NCBI GenBank assembly: GCA_017619275.1
Contig: JAFZSR010000127.1
Span: forward strand, 1 to 32,347
Direction of reading: 5' to 3'
DNA length: 32,347 nt
From: Prevotella sp.
GTDB taxonomy: Bacteria > Bacteroidota > Bacteroidia > Bacteroidales > Bacteroidaceae
Below are positions 23,800 to 31,809 of the stretch, in pieces. Position 1 is the stretch's first letter, and every line of letters begins with the position of its first letter. The notes under the pieces are model-generated. The model saw nothing but the letters and a program-made list of their open reading frames with translations, ran no database searches and was not told the origin of the DNA. The position numbers and the translations under genes were made by a program.

Positions 23800-24801
23800 C
23801 TATCGCCCACCCGACAGTAGACGGTAGACACTATGGCAACCGACATCGAGAAAGCGGGACAGGCCCACGCTGCCAACCACCACCAAGGGCGGCAGACAGT
23901 AGGCGTAGAGCAGGCAGGTCATCTCAGGCTCGAAGTGGGTGCGCAGATACTCCTGGCCTACGAAGAGCGGAATCCAATGCAAGGCGTAGAGCAGGAAAGC
24001 GTATTTGTAGAACGCATGCGGCTTGAACAGATGATGGCGGTTGAGCAGGTCGTAGACCGTGACCACGGCAATAGGCGTGGCCAGGCGGAAGAGGCTCCAG
24101 AAGCGGGTGGTCGTCGACAAGGAGAGGCAGAACAATGCCGCCCAAAGCACCACGATGCCTACCTGCCACGGACTGACGGCGTCGGCAGCCATGAACGATT
24201 TCTTGTGGATGCCCATCCAACAGCCCAGCAGATACACCTGAAGCCAATAAGCGAGATGGTAGTAAGTCATCTCGATGGCAAACGAGATGACTGCGCAAAC
24301 CGCGATGGACGTCAATCCCCACCACTTATGCTTGAGCAACAAGTAGAAGACGGGCGACAACAAGGCGTAGACCATCAGGTTGCGGACAAACCATAATACC
24401 GACAGATGGCCCGATGTCAGGAACAGTTTGAAGAAACCGCCCACACCGTCGAACTGTGCACATTCTTCCACATAGTTCCAGCCCAACAGGCGCCCCACCA
24501 CCAACCACACCACACAGGCCAAGCAGCTCCAAACGATATAGGGCACCAGCAGGGAGCGCACCCTGCGCAGCAGCTTCCCCTTTGCGCTTTGGGGGGCATA
24601 GTTCAGGAAGAACAGATAGCCCGACACGAAGAAGAAGAATGGCACGGCACAATGTCCCAGCGCATTCGTGACGCTCGTCACTTGCACGATGGGCGACAGC
24701 GACGGCCCCTCTGGCGTGGAGTGCAGCCACACAATCAGGCAAGCCATCGCAAACGACAGCGGCCCTATCTTCTGTAGTTGGTGCTTGGTGCTGTTGCCCA
24801 T
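23800..24801 (-). CDS. Membrane acyltransferase, family 3
   Basis: The 333-residue polytopic protein has about ten hydrophobic segments and the N-terminal signature of acyltransferase 3 enzymes: FAMACLIVWLHS with the conserved His, then HCAVPFFFFVSGYLFF and LLRRVRSLLVPYIVWS. These proteins transfer acetyl or other acyl groups to surface glycans. The substrate cannot be told from sequence. It lies upstream of the beta-propeller regulator on the same strand, with 116 bp and a promoter between them, so they are probably separate units. The start MGNSTKHQLQKIG is the only credible one. Confidence 0.88.
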   Translation of the reverse strand: MGNSTKHQLQKIGPLSFAMACLIVWLHSTPEGPSLSPIVQVTSVTNALGHCAVPFFFFVSGYLFFLNYAPQSAKGKLLRRVRSLLVPYIVWSCLACVVWLVVGRLLGWNYVEECAQFDGVGGFFKLFLTSGHLSVLWFVRNLMVYALLSPVFYLLLKHKWWGLTSIAVCAVISFAIEMTYYHLAYWLQVYLLGCWMGIHKKSFMAADAVSPWQVGIVVLWAALFCLSLSTTTRFWSLFRLATPIAVVTVYDLLNRHHLFKPHAFYKYAFLLYALHWIPLFVGQEYLRTHFEPEMTCLLYAYCLPPLVVVGSVGLSRFLDVGCHSVYRLLSGGR

Positions 24802-24830
24802 AGAATTACGTCAATGCAAAAACCCGACGG

Positions 24831-24838
24831 CAAAGATA
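24831..24838 (-). promoter_or_regulatory. Promoter -7 box of the acyltransferase gene
   Basis: Minus strand TATCTTTG, 29 bp before the ATG. The -33 position shows no TTTG. Confidence 0.5.
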
Positions 24839-24923
24839 CGCATTCTTTCTTGCTTTTCCTCATTTTTCCAGCCCTTTTGTTCAATTTTTTATTCAGAATG
24901 GCAGATAATACATTTATTTTAAC

Positions 24924-24931
24924 TAATTTTG
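24924..24931 (+). promoter_or_regulatory. Promoter -7 box of the outer-membrane protein gene
   Basis: TAATTTTG followed by CA lies 31 bp before ATG 24963. A TTTG -33 box is not evident. Confidence 0.5.
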
Positions 24932-24962
24932 CATCCGCAAATTACTTATAAACAAATAACAA

Positions 24963-25577
24963 ATGATTATGAAAAGATTGATTATGATGGGTGTAGCCGC
25001 TCTTATGGCTACTACTGCCGTGATGGCTCAGTCCGACGGCTACTACGACAAGAAGCACGAGGTGGGCATTACCTTTGGCGCTGGTTCCAACTCGCAAATC
25101 ATCGATGCCTTCGAAGAGTTTGGTGGCGCCATAGTGGGTGTCAAAATGGACAATGAGAAGTTTACTGGCCCGTTCTCCGTGGAATATTTCTATCATCCCA
25201 AATCGTGGCTCGGCGTGGGTGGCATCTTAGCCTACGGCCAAATGAAGCAGGACGTTTTCCTGAACGGCAAGCACAATGGCAAGGACGGCGAAACAAAGAA
25301 CACCTATCTGACACTCATGCCCGCCGTGAAGTTCGATTGGCTGCGCAAGAGCCACTTCGGCATGTACTCAAAGATTGGCTTCGGCGCCACTTACCGCACA
25401 GAAAAGATTGAATACAACTCTTCCTCCTATAAAGACTGGGACGACTCCGAGATCCATGTGAACTGGCAGCTGACGCTGCTCGGCATCGAGGGCGGTGGCC
25501 AGGCTTTCCGCGTATTCGGCGAGCTGGGTACTGGCGAGCAGGGTATCCTCCTGCTGGGTGCCAGATATAAGTTCTGA
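24963..25577 (+). CDS. Outer-membrane beta-barrel protein, unknown function
   Basis: The 204-residue product has a signal peptide (MKRLIMMGVAALMATTAVMA, cleavage before QSDGYY) and ends in Phe (GARYKF), as barrel proteins do. Alternating hydrophobic and polar strands follow with aromatic belts, for example FSVEYFYHP, LGVGGILAYGQM, LMPAVKFDWL and MYSKIGFGATY. Eight strands would fit the size. Two ATGs are possible, 24963 and 24969; the second gives the more usual signal sequence. It ends at a strong terminator and stands alone. Its role is unknown. Confidence 0.8.
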   Translation: MIMKRLIMMGVAALMATTAVMAQSDGYYDKKHEVGITFGAGSNSQIIDAFEEFGGAIVGVKMDNEKFTGPFSVEYFYHPKSWLGVGGILAYGQMKQDVFLNGKHNGKDGETKNTYLTLMPAVKFDWLRKSHFGMYSKIGFGATYRTEKIEYNSSSYKDWDDSEIHVNWQLTLLGIEGGGQAFRVFGELGTGEQGILLLGARYKF

Positions 25578-25602
25578 TGCTTTTTCGCATCGGCGAAGAA
25601 TC

Positions 25603-25646
25603 CTTCACGGCAATCATCAGCTTGATGATTGCCGTGAAGTTTTTTT
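25603..25646 (+). terminator. Strong Rho-independent terminator of the outer-membrane protein gene
   Basis: A 17-bp perfect stem (CTTCACGGCAATCATCA, 25603-25619, with its complement at 25623-25639), a 3-nt loop and seven Ts follow the stop codon by 25 bp. Confidence 0.93.
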
Positions 25647-25718
25647 GCTAGCTAGCTTTGCAAGTAAAGCCCTGACTGAAGACTGTAGCCGCAAATATGC
25701 GGCTCACCCAACCATTGG

Positions 25719-25785
25719 CTAGGGAGACTAGTAGAACTAGGAAGACTAGTAGAACTAGGAAGACTAGTAAAACTAGGAAGACTAG
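25719..25785. repeat. 9-bp periodic CTAG array in a convergent spacer
   Basis: CTAG occurs at 25719, 25728, 25737, 25746, 25755, 25764, 25773 and 25782, exactly every 9 bp. Units alternate ACTAGTAGA and ACTAGGAAG, so the higher-order period is 18 bp. It lies between the two terminators of the convergent outer-membrane protein and adhesin genes. Confidence 0.85.
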
Positions 25786-25823
25786 CTTTTTTTGAAGACG
25801 ATGTAACTACCTGTTTGAAGGGT

Positions 25824-25865
25824 GGAAAAAGAAAGCGGGGCACACCGTTGATGGTGTGCCCCGCT
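25824..25865 (-). terminator. Rho-independent terminator of the cleaved-adhesin gene
   Basis: On the minus strand a 13-bp GC-rich stem (AGCGGGGCACACC and its complement, 25834-25865) with a 6-nt loop is followed by a T-rich stretch (TTTCTTTTTCC). It lies 30 bp beyond the stop codon. Confidence 0.9.
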
Positions 25866-25895
25866 GACACTTATTTGCTGTTGCTTAGGCAACGC

Positions 25896-28800
25896 TTACT
25901 TCACGACCACCTTGTAGCCCTCGATGACGAATGTGCCATGGAGACCTTCGAGGCTGGTAGCCTGGCTGCGAACCAGCTTACCGTCGAGCGTGTAGATATC
26001 AGCAGGCTTGTTGCCATTGATGAGGCTCTTGATAGCGGTGGGCATGCCATTGTTGCTGAATACGAACACCACAGGACGCGACTCGGCACCGTTAGCATAG
26101 ACGGCGCTCACAGCGAAGACGTTCTCGGTGGTAGCACCCTCAAGCTCGATGCTGGTCTCGGTCGTGCTCTCGGCCACCTCGCCATCAACCCAGACGTTGT
26201 AGTTGGCGACGCTGCCACCACCACGGGTGTACTGGATGTCGGCCACGCAGAATGCCAGAGCGGCATCGCCGTTGGTGTTGTTGCGGATGGCAAAGTAGGT
26301 CGTTCCCTCGGGCAGGTCGTAGCTCACCTGCTTCCAGCCAGTCTGTGTCAGCGTCTCGCCACCAACCTTGGTGAAGTCGGCGATGGCGTTGCCAGTGGAA
26401 GAAGCATACACCTCATAGTCGGTGGGACCATACTGGATGCTCAGAGCCGAAACGTAGAACGTGATGGTCTGTGCCACACCAGGCAGAGCGGGCGAAATGA
26501 GCCAGTCGTCGTTGTCGGGATAGCCACCGTTGCCGTCGTAGTTGTAGCCCGAGAGGAGGTAGGTCTCGTCGAGTGTTCCATTAGGACCAGCTAATGCGGT
26601 GTTGGCGATGCCCATATCAGACGGACGCACCACGAGGAATGCGGCGACCTGTCCGTCGGAAGCCAATGTGAGGTCGGTGAAGAGGCTACCCTTGGCTTCG
26701 CCATTGTTGTTGATGGCAGTCCACTCGCCGAAGTCGCTGATATTGTCAGCCTCCAGCTCGGCAAAGTCCTCAAGCACTTCCTCGGTGCTGTTAGCGGGAG
26801 CAGTCCAAGAGAGCTTCACGCCGGTCTCGGTCTTCTCACCCTGCAGGTTCTCAGGAGCAGCAGCAGTGCTCTGCTTCAGGGCAATCACAGCCTCGGCTGT
26901 GTTGTCGTCCTCGTCGAGGTCGTACTCGTATTCCACCTCAGCGCGCAACTTGATGTCGCCGGGTTCGTCGAAGATAGAGGTCTCGATGTCTTGCAGCAGA
27001 GTCATGGTCTCGTAGGAGATGAGCGGCTCGGTGATTTCCTCATTCAGGATTTCCTCCTCGTTGGCGAAGAGCTTCACGGTGAAGTTCTTGGCAGCCTTCT
27101 CACCGATGTTGCGGACGCTGATGCCCACCTCGGCGCTCTGGCCAGCCATCACGCTCTTCGGAGCCTCGATGGTGGTAGCAAGGTTGTACTCAAGCATATC
27201 GGAGATCTTCAGGGCATCGAACCAGATATTTCCTGCATCCTTGAAGTCGCAGCGGAGCACCACCTTGATGAAGGGCTCCTCAGTATAGTCGGCCAGCGAC
27301 ACCTTCACGGGCTGGAAGTCTTCGGTGAGGGCCACAGTCTTCACCAGCTTCTCCTTACCGTCGGGGGTAATCACCTTCACCTTGAAGCGGTTCTTGTTCG
27401 AGCCTTCGCCCTTCACGTGGACAATCAGCGTAGGATTGCCCTCGCGCATAGCGATCTTGCCACTGGTGAACTCAGCAAATGCATCACCACCGTAGCCGCT
27501 GATGACGACGCTGTTGCCATCATCGTCGGCACTTTCACTGCTGTAGGTGCCGTCCACATTCTCGAAGTTCATAATCCAGCCATAGTCGAACTCCTCGCCG
27601 AAGTTCTCCTCAATAGGCATCTGATAAGGTGCGCCTGCGAAGACCTCTGCATAAGCGAAGCTTCTTTCTTCTGCTGTAAGGTCCTTGTTCAGCTCGTTCT
27701 CGGCAGTGACGCACAAGTATTCGATTTGCTGGTCACCCGTGTTGTCGAGTGCAATAGTGGCTGTGGTCTCGGTTGTAGTGGCAACTACATCGTCGAGCAC
27801 AACAATTAAGAACATTCCCCAATACAGTTCCTCGTGAGCCGTCCACACCTTGTAGACAACCTCGTCGGGGTTGACAATACCACCATTCTGGCCAACGGTG
27901 ACAGCATCCCAGTTGAGCACCACGCCGTCGACGGTCTCGTAGGCAGTCAAATTGCTGGGAGCAGCAGGTGCGTCGAGACCAATGTAGGCGTTCACGAGCT
28001 CGCTCTTGGCACCACGACCGCCGTCAGCATCGTAAGGAATAGCCTGATACTTGTGGCTGCCTTCTACATTGTAGTCGACATACACCTTGGTGGCTTCGGG
28101 CAGTACGTTCTCATACTCCTTGATGGGAGCGCCATCACGATAGATCACCAGCTTGCCAATGTTGTTCAGCACGCTTCCGTCGTTGGCCAGGCGAGGAGCA
28201 GTAACAGTGACCACAGCCTTGTGTGCTCCGAAGGGATCGGGCTGCACAGCCAGTCTCGGAGCTGCGGGAGCGGTGGGCTCCATGCCGGCCTCGATGGTGA
28301 TGTACTTCACCTTGAGGTTGAACATGTCGGCGTCGCTAATGGCGTGAATGGCCACGAAGTAGTTGCCATCCTCGGCCACGGAGAACTCCTGCTCGAAGTC
28401 GACGAAATCACTCGACTGGTAATCGGTAGCAGGAATAATCGTCTGGGTCAGGCCCTCAACGGTTCCCTCCTTGCCAACGAGCACCTCGAAGCGCTCGGGC
28501 CAGCTGCTGCTGCTGCCTACGTTCATGATGAAGTTGTAGAACTTGCCAGCCTTCAGGGCGATAGGCATGGTGATGAGGTAGTCGTCGGCGCTGTTGCTGG
28601 AGCTGTAGCCATAGTAAGCACCATTGCTGGCGCTCCATTGCCATGTCGTGCCGTCTTCGTTGGCATCGATGACGTTGAAGAGTTCGAATGCGGCAGCAGT
28701 GCTGAAGTCGGCGGTGTAGGGCACCTGGAGGATAGCATTGATGAATACGGTAACTTCCTCGCTCTTGGCACCATCGCCGAGCGCATTGACAGGAATAGCT

Positions 28801-30839
28801 TGATAGGTGTGGTAGCCAGCCTGCAGTGCGGGATCATTGTCCTCGTAAACAACCACGGAGCCGGGCACAACATCCTCGAACACGTTGATGACCTGTCCGT
28901 CGCGGAGCAGCTTCACAGAGATGTTCTCGGTGAGAGCAGCGCCAGAGACGTCGAGGGTAGGAGCGGTGAAGGTGATGGTGGCGCCAGCGACTTCTCCGTC
29001 GTAAGGAACAACGGTGAGATCGGTGATGGCTGCGGGAGCAGCGGGATCGGCACCCTCCTCAATCAGGAAGTTGTCAACATAGAGGTAGTACTCGTCGGCG
29101 TCGCTGATAGCGTGGATACCAAAGTGGTAGTAGCCAGTCTCTTCAACGATGAGGGTTGCGTTCTCCAGTGTCTGAGCAGCCGTCCAGGTCACGTCGGTAG
29201 ACTCGATGACGGGCAGCACCAAAGCTGAAGCCTTAGCCGTTGTACCCATCTTCACCTCAATGCGCTCGGGATAGGATGCCATGCGGCACCATGCGTCGAT
29301 GGCGAAGTGGTAAATCTTGCCAACTTCAAGCTTGATGGCGGGCGAAATGAGCCAGTCGTCAGCATCAGCGGAAGAGTTGTAGGGATTGCCGAAGTAGCCA
29401 CCTTGATCGTCGCCAGTATAAGTCCAGGTCTTGCCGTCCTCGTTGGCATCGAGGATGCCAAACTCGCCAGCCTCGTCAGCATTGTTGAATGCATTGGCGT
29501 AGGGCAGTTCGTCGATGGGATCACCCGTCTCGACCACTTCGCTTGGAACTTTCAACGTGACTTCTCCGTACCAGCTCAGGTAGTAAATCCTATCGGTGGC
29601 AGCATTGGCAATCACGTCGTTGATGGCGGTGAACTTGTTGAGTTCAGCGTCGTATTCCATCTGGAAATCATCGATGAAATAACCTTCTTCTACCTCGTCG
29701 TAGGTGGCGCCAACCATCCAGATGTTATAAGAGCTATAGTCGCCCAGATACTGGAAGGCGGGGAAGGTGACGATGTTGCCTTCAAGCGAGCCCTTAATCC
29801 ATGCTGCGGGGAAGTCCTCGAACAGCCCTTGCACATAGACATCGTTGCCATCAAAGCCCACGTTGCATTTGCCGCTGATGTTTGAGCTGCCGGCGGATGA
29901 ATAGGCGAGGCCGCTCATGCTAAGCTGGGTGGTCTCAAGGCCGGCGGGAGGAGTAATCAGCTCGGGAGCCTCATAGTCTTCTATGAGAGTGAACACAGTC
30001 TCATAGTCGCCGTAGCCCGAGAAGGTGTCATCGTCAGTCCAGAACAGACCCACAAAGTTGTTGCCCTCCAAGGGATCGCCAGTGCCTTCGAGCGTGATGT
30101 TGCCATCGGCGTCGACGGTGAGCGTGATGTTGTCGGCAGCCACCTCAGCAAATCCAGCTTCAGCATCGTAGGAAACCAAGCTCAGACGCAGACCATAACC
30201 ATAAGACGACCAGTAAACCATCTGGTTCAGAGGAATGGTAATGGTGTTGCCTTCGATGGTGCCCTTTACCCACGTGTTAACGGAGACGTAGCTGATGAAG
30301 TCCTTGATGAAGACCTCGCCATCGGCAGTTTCGACCATTGTGGTGGTACCGCTCTGGTCGCCTACGTAAATCTGATTGTTGCTAACATAATAGCCCACGC
30401 CAGAACGGGTGTAGAACTTCTCCTCGCCTTCAGCGGGTGCGGTGATAACGCCGTTCTCGTCGATGGTCTCACCCAACAGGCGTACATTCATGTCTTTGGC
30501 CTGATAGTTGATGGGTGTGCGGCCCAAGTCGTTGACAGTCATGCTTGTGGCCTGGCCGTAAAGCTTCCATGTCAATCCCTTTACATGTGTTGAAGCGGTT
30601 TCTTTCTCATCGCGCTGGTCTTTCAGCAGCTGAGCAGCGGCAGCGGCCTTTTTTTCAGCGTCGCCGGAGAGAAGGTCTACGATGGCCTGCTGTGTGCCTA
30701 CCATCTTCTTCACGTACATGGCAGCAAGTCCTTTAGCCTTATTGGGTTGGGCTTTCTGGATTTGCTGAGCCTGTGCGGGTACTCCCAGCAGCACTACTGC
30801 CAGGGCACCTAAAAGAAACGAAGTGATTCTTTTACTCAT
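25896..30839 (-). CDS. Large secreted cleaved-adhesin / FN3 protein with T9SS sorting tail
   Basis: The 1647-residue protein begins with a signal peptide (MSKRITSFLLGALAVVLLGV, cleavage near AQAQ). About 470 residues of beta-rich sequence with repeated YxSYG-like segments follow. Then come several cleaved-adhesin (choice-of-anchor J) domains, marked by F..ILDANEDGKTW and DDWLISPAI in the first, VIDANEDGTTWQW and DDYLITMPI in the second, and DDWLISPALPG in the last (near 1440-1470). FN3-like segments (APSNLTAYE, PENLQGEKTETGVKLSW) and a CARDB-like segment (AEVGISVRNIGEKAAKNF) lie between them. The C-terminus, ADIYTLDGKLVR to GTFVIEGYKVVVK, is a type IX secretion tail. It is probably a surface adhesin; such domains also occur in gingipain-type proteins, but no protease motif is seen. 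Confidence 0.88.
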   Translation of the reverse strand: MSKRITSFLLGALAVVLLGVPAQAQQIQKAQPNKAKGLAAMYVKKMVGTQQAIVDLLSGDAEKKAAAAAQLLKDQRDEKETASTHVKGLTWKLYGQATSMTVNDLGRTPINYQAKDMNVRLLGETIDENGVITAPAEGEEKFYTRSGVGYYVSNNQIYVGDQSGTTTMVETADGEVFIKDFISYVSVNTWVKGTIEGNTITIPLNQMVYWSSYGYGLRLSLVSYDAEAGFAEVAADNITLTVDADGNITLEGTGDPLEGNNFVGLFWTDDDTFSGYGDYETVFTLIEDYEAPELITPPAGLETTQLSMSGLAYSSAGSSNISGKCNVGFDGNDVYVQGLFEDFPAAWIKGSLEGNIVTFPAFQYLGDYSSYNIWMVGATYDEVEEGYFIDDFQMEYDAELNKFTAINDVIANAATDRIYYLSWYGEVTLKVPSEVVETGDPIDELPYANAFNNADEAGEFGILDANEDGKTWTYTGDDQGGYFGNPYNSSADADDWLISPAIKLEVGKIYHFAIDAWCRMASYPERIEVKMGTTAKASALVLPVIESTDVTWTAAQTLENATLIVEETGYYHFGIHAISDADEYYLYVDNFLIEEGADPAAPAAITDLTVVPYDGEVAGATITFTAPTLDVSGAALTENISVKLLRDGQVINVFEDVVPGSVVVYEDNDPALQAGYHTYQAIPVNALGDGAKSEEVTVFINAILQVPYTADFSTAAAFELFNVIDANEDGTTWQWSASNGAYYGYSSSNSADDYLITMPIALKAGKFYNFIMNVGSSSSWPERFEVLVGKEGTVEGLTQTIIPATDYQSSDFVDFEQEFSVAEDGNYFVAIHAISDADMFNLKVKYITIEAGMEPTAPAAPRLAVQPDPFGAHKAVVTVTAPRLANDGSVLNNIGKLVIYRDGAPIKEYENVLPEATKVYVDYNVEGSHKYQAIPYDADGGRGAKSELVNAYIGLDAPAAPSNLTAYETVDGVVLNWDAVTVGQNGGIVNPDEVVYKVWTAHEELYWGMFLIVVLDDVVATTTETTATIALDNTGDQQIEYLCVTAENELNKDLTAEERSFAYAEVFAGAPYQMPIEENFGEEFDYGWIMNFENVDGTYSSESADDDGNSVVISGYGGDAFAEFTSGKIAMREGNPTLIVHVKGEGSNKNRFKVKVITPDGKEKLVKTVALTEDFQPVKVSLADYTEEPFIKVVLRCDFKDAGNIWFDALKISDMLEYNLATTIEAPKSVMAGQSAEVGISVRNIGEKAAKNFTVKLFANEEEILNEEITEPLISYETMTLLQDIETSIFDEPGDIKLRAEVEYEYDLDEDDNTAEAVIALKQSTAAAPENLQGEKTETGVKLSWTAPANSTEEVLEDFAELEADNISDFGEWTAINNNGEAKGSLFTDLTLASDGQVAAFLVVRPSDMGIANTALAGPNGTLDETYLLSGYNYDGNGGYPDNDDWLISPALPGVAQTITFYVSALSIQYGPTDYEVYASSTGNAIADFTKVGGETLTQTGWKQVSYDLPEGTTYFAIRNNTNGDAALAFCVADIQYTRGGGSVANYNVWVDGEVAESTTETSIELEGATTENVFAVSAVYANGAESRPVVFVFSNNGMPTAIKSLINGNKPADIYTLDGKLVRSQATSLEGLHGTFVIEGYKVVVK

Positions 30840-30905
30840 AATGTTAATAAATTGGTTAATATTAAAATGATTTATCGTATGTACATTTTACGGCATAATC
30901 GGCTG

Positions 30906-30936
30906 CAAAGTTAACGAAATTATTTCTAACTTCCAA
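30906..30936 (-). promoter_or_regulatory. Promoter of the cleaved-adhesin gene
   Basis: Minus strand TAACTTTG (30906-30913) followed by CAG is a consensus -7 box. TTGG (30933-30936) 19 bp upstream is a near -33. The leader would be about 60 nt. Confidence 0.65.
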
Positions 30937-30984
30937 GAAAAAACAACATTTTGTTTTCAAATCTTAATTTTTTCCGCTATTCCT

Positions 30985-31015
30985 TTTGCTCTTTGGGCAG
31001 AAATGCCTATTTTTG
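30985..31015 (+). promoter_or_regulatory. Promoter of the NUDIX gene
   Basis: TTTG (30985-30988), a 19-bp spacer and TATTTTTG (31008-31015) followed by CAG match the consensus exactly. The position excludes the upstream in-frame ATG at 30951 as the start. Confidence 0.75.
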
Positions 31016-31043
31016 CAGCCATTTCGCGCGTACATTTATTATT

Positions 31044-31571
31044 ATGCATCCACTCGAACTGTTCCATTACTGCCCTGTCTGCGGCGCCCCCGGCTTTGCC
31101 GTGAACAACGTGAAGAGCAAGCATTGCGCCCATTGCGGCTTCACCTATTATGCCAACCCCTCGTCGGCCACCGCCGCCTTCATCCTGCGCCCCGATGGCT
31201 GCCTGTTAGTGGCCCGCCGAGGTAAGGAGCCGGCACGCGGCACATTGGACCTGCCCGGCGGTTTCGTCGACATGGACGAGACGGCCGAGGAGGGCATGCG
31301 CCGCGAAATCATGGAGGAGACCGGCCTGGAGGTTGGCGCGTTGCATTATCTGTTCAGCTTGCCCAACCTCTATGAGTATAGCGGCATGACCATCCACACC
31401 ATCGACATGTTCTACCGTACGGAGGTGCCGCAGGATGCGCAACCACAGGCCGACGACGATGCTGCCGAGCTGATGTGGCTGCCAATAGAAAAAGTGCAGC
31501 CCGAGCTGTTCGGACTCCACAGTGTTCGCAAGGCGGTGGAAAGGTTCCTCGCCAGTGGGATTGGTCAGTAA
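31044..31571 (+). CDS. NUDIX hydrolase with N-terminal zinc ribbon
   Basis: Set at ATG 31044, 29 bp after the promoter, the product has 175 residues. It begins with a zinc ribbon (CPVCG near residue 10, CAHCG near 30) and carries a complete Nudix box, GGFVDMDETAEEGMRREI followed by MEETGL (about residues 72-95), matching G-x5-E-x7-RE-x2-EE-x-G. The ribbon plus Nudix fold recalls NudC-type NAD(H) pyrophosphatases, but it is shorter and the NudC signature is not obvious. A nucleotide-sugar or ADP-ribose substrate is equally possible. It is a single-gene unit, convergent with rseP. Confidence 0.9.
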   Translation: MHPLELFHYCPVCGAPGFAVNNVKSKHCAHCGFTYYANPSSATAAFILRPDGCLLVARRGKEPARGTLDLPGGFVDMDETAEEGMRREIMEETGLEVGALHYLFSLPNLYEYSGMTIHTIDMFYRTEVPQDAQPQADDDAAELMWLPIEKVQPELFGLHSVRKAVERFLASGIGQ

Positions 31572-31607
31572 AGGACAGAAATTTTGATAAATTTTGATAA
31601 ATTTCGG
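31571..31607. repeat. Direct repeat copy 1 flanking the NUDIX-rseP spacer
   Basis: AAAGGACAGAAA is followed by two TTTTGATAAA units and ATTTCG; it contains the dyad GAAATTT-TGAT-AAATTTC. A second copy lies at 31759-31795, so the two enclose the AT-rich terminator repeat. Confidence 0.6.
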
Positions 31608-31634
31608 CTTCCGCCAGAAGCCAACGCTTAGGGA

Positions 31635-31722
31635 CAAAAAAAAGGCGTTGACTTTTTGAAAAAAAGCGGCGAGATTTTTAAAAAAGTCGTTGAGATTTTT
31701 AAAAAACTCAACGACTTTTTTT
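31635..31722. repeat. AT-rich palindromic repeat, probable bidirectional terminator (site C)
   Basis: A 15-bp stem (AAAAAAGTCGTTGAG, 31680-31694, complement at 31707-31721) with a loop that is itself A/T palindromic, and T runs in both directions, lies between convergent genes. Upstream units (GGCGTTGACTTTTTG, GCGGCGAGATTTTT) match the repeats at 5016-5080 and 15010-15075. Confidence 0.75.
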
Positions 31723-31758
31723 CGTGTGGTGTAATCCCTTCTATTTCAACTAAATGAA

Positions 31759-31795
31759 AAAGGACAGAAATGATGGGAAATTTTGATAAATTTCG
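31759..31795. repeat. Direct repeat copy 2 flanking the NUDIX-rseP spacer
   Basis: AAAGGACAGAAA, nine bases, then AAATTTTGATAAATTTCG. It is nearly identical to the copy at 31571-31607 and in the same orientation. Confidence 0.6.
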
Positions 31796-31809
31796 TTATC
31801 TGTTGTTGC

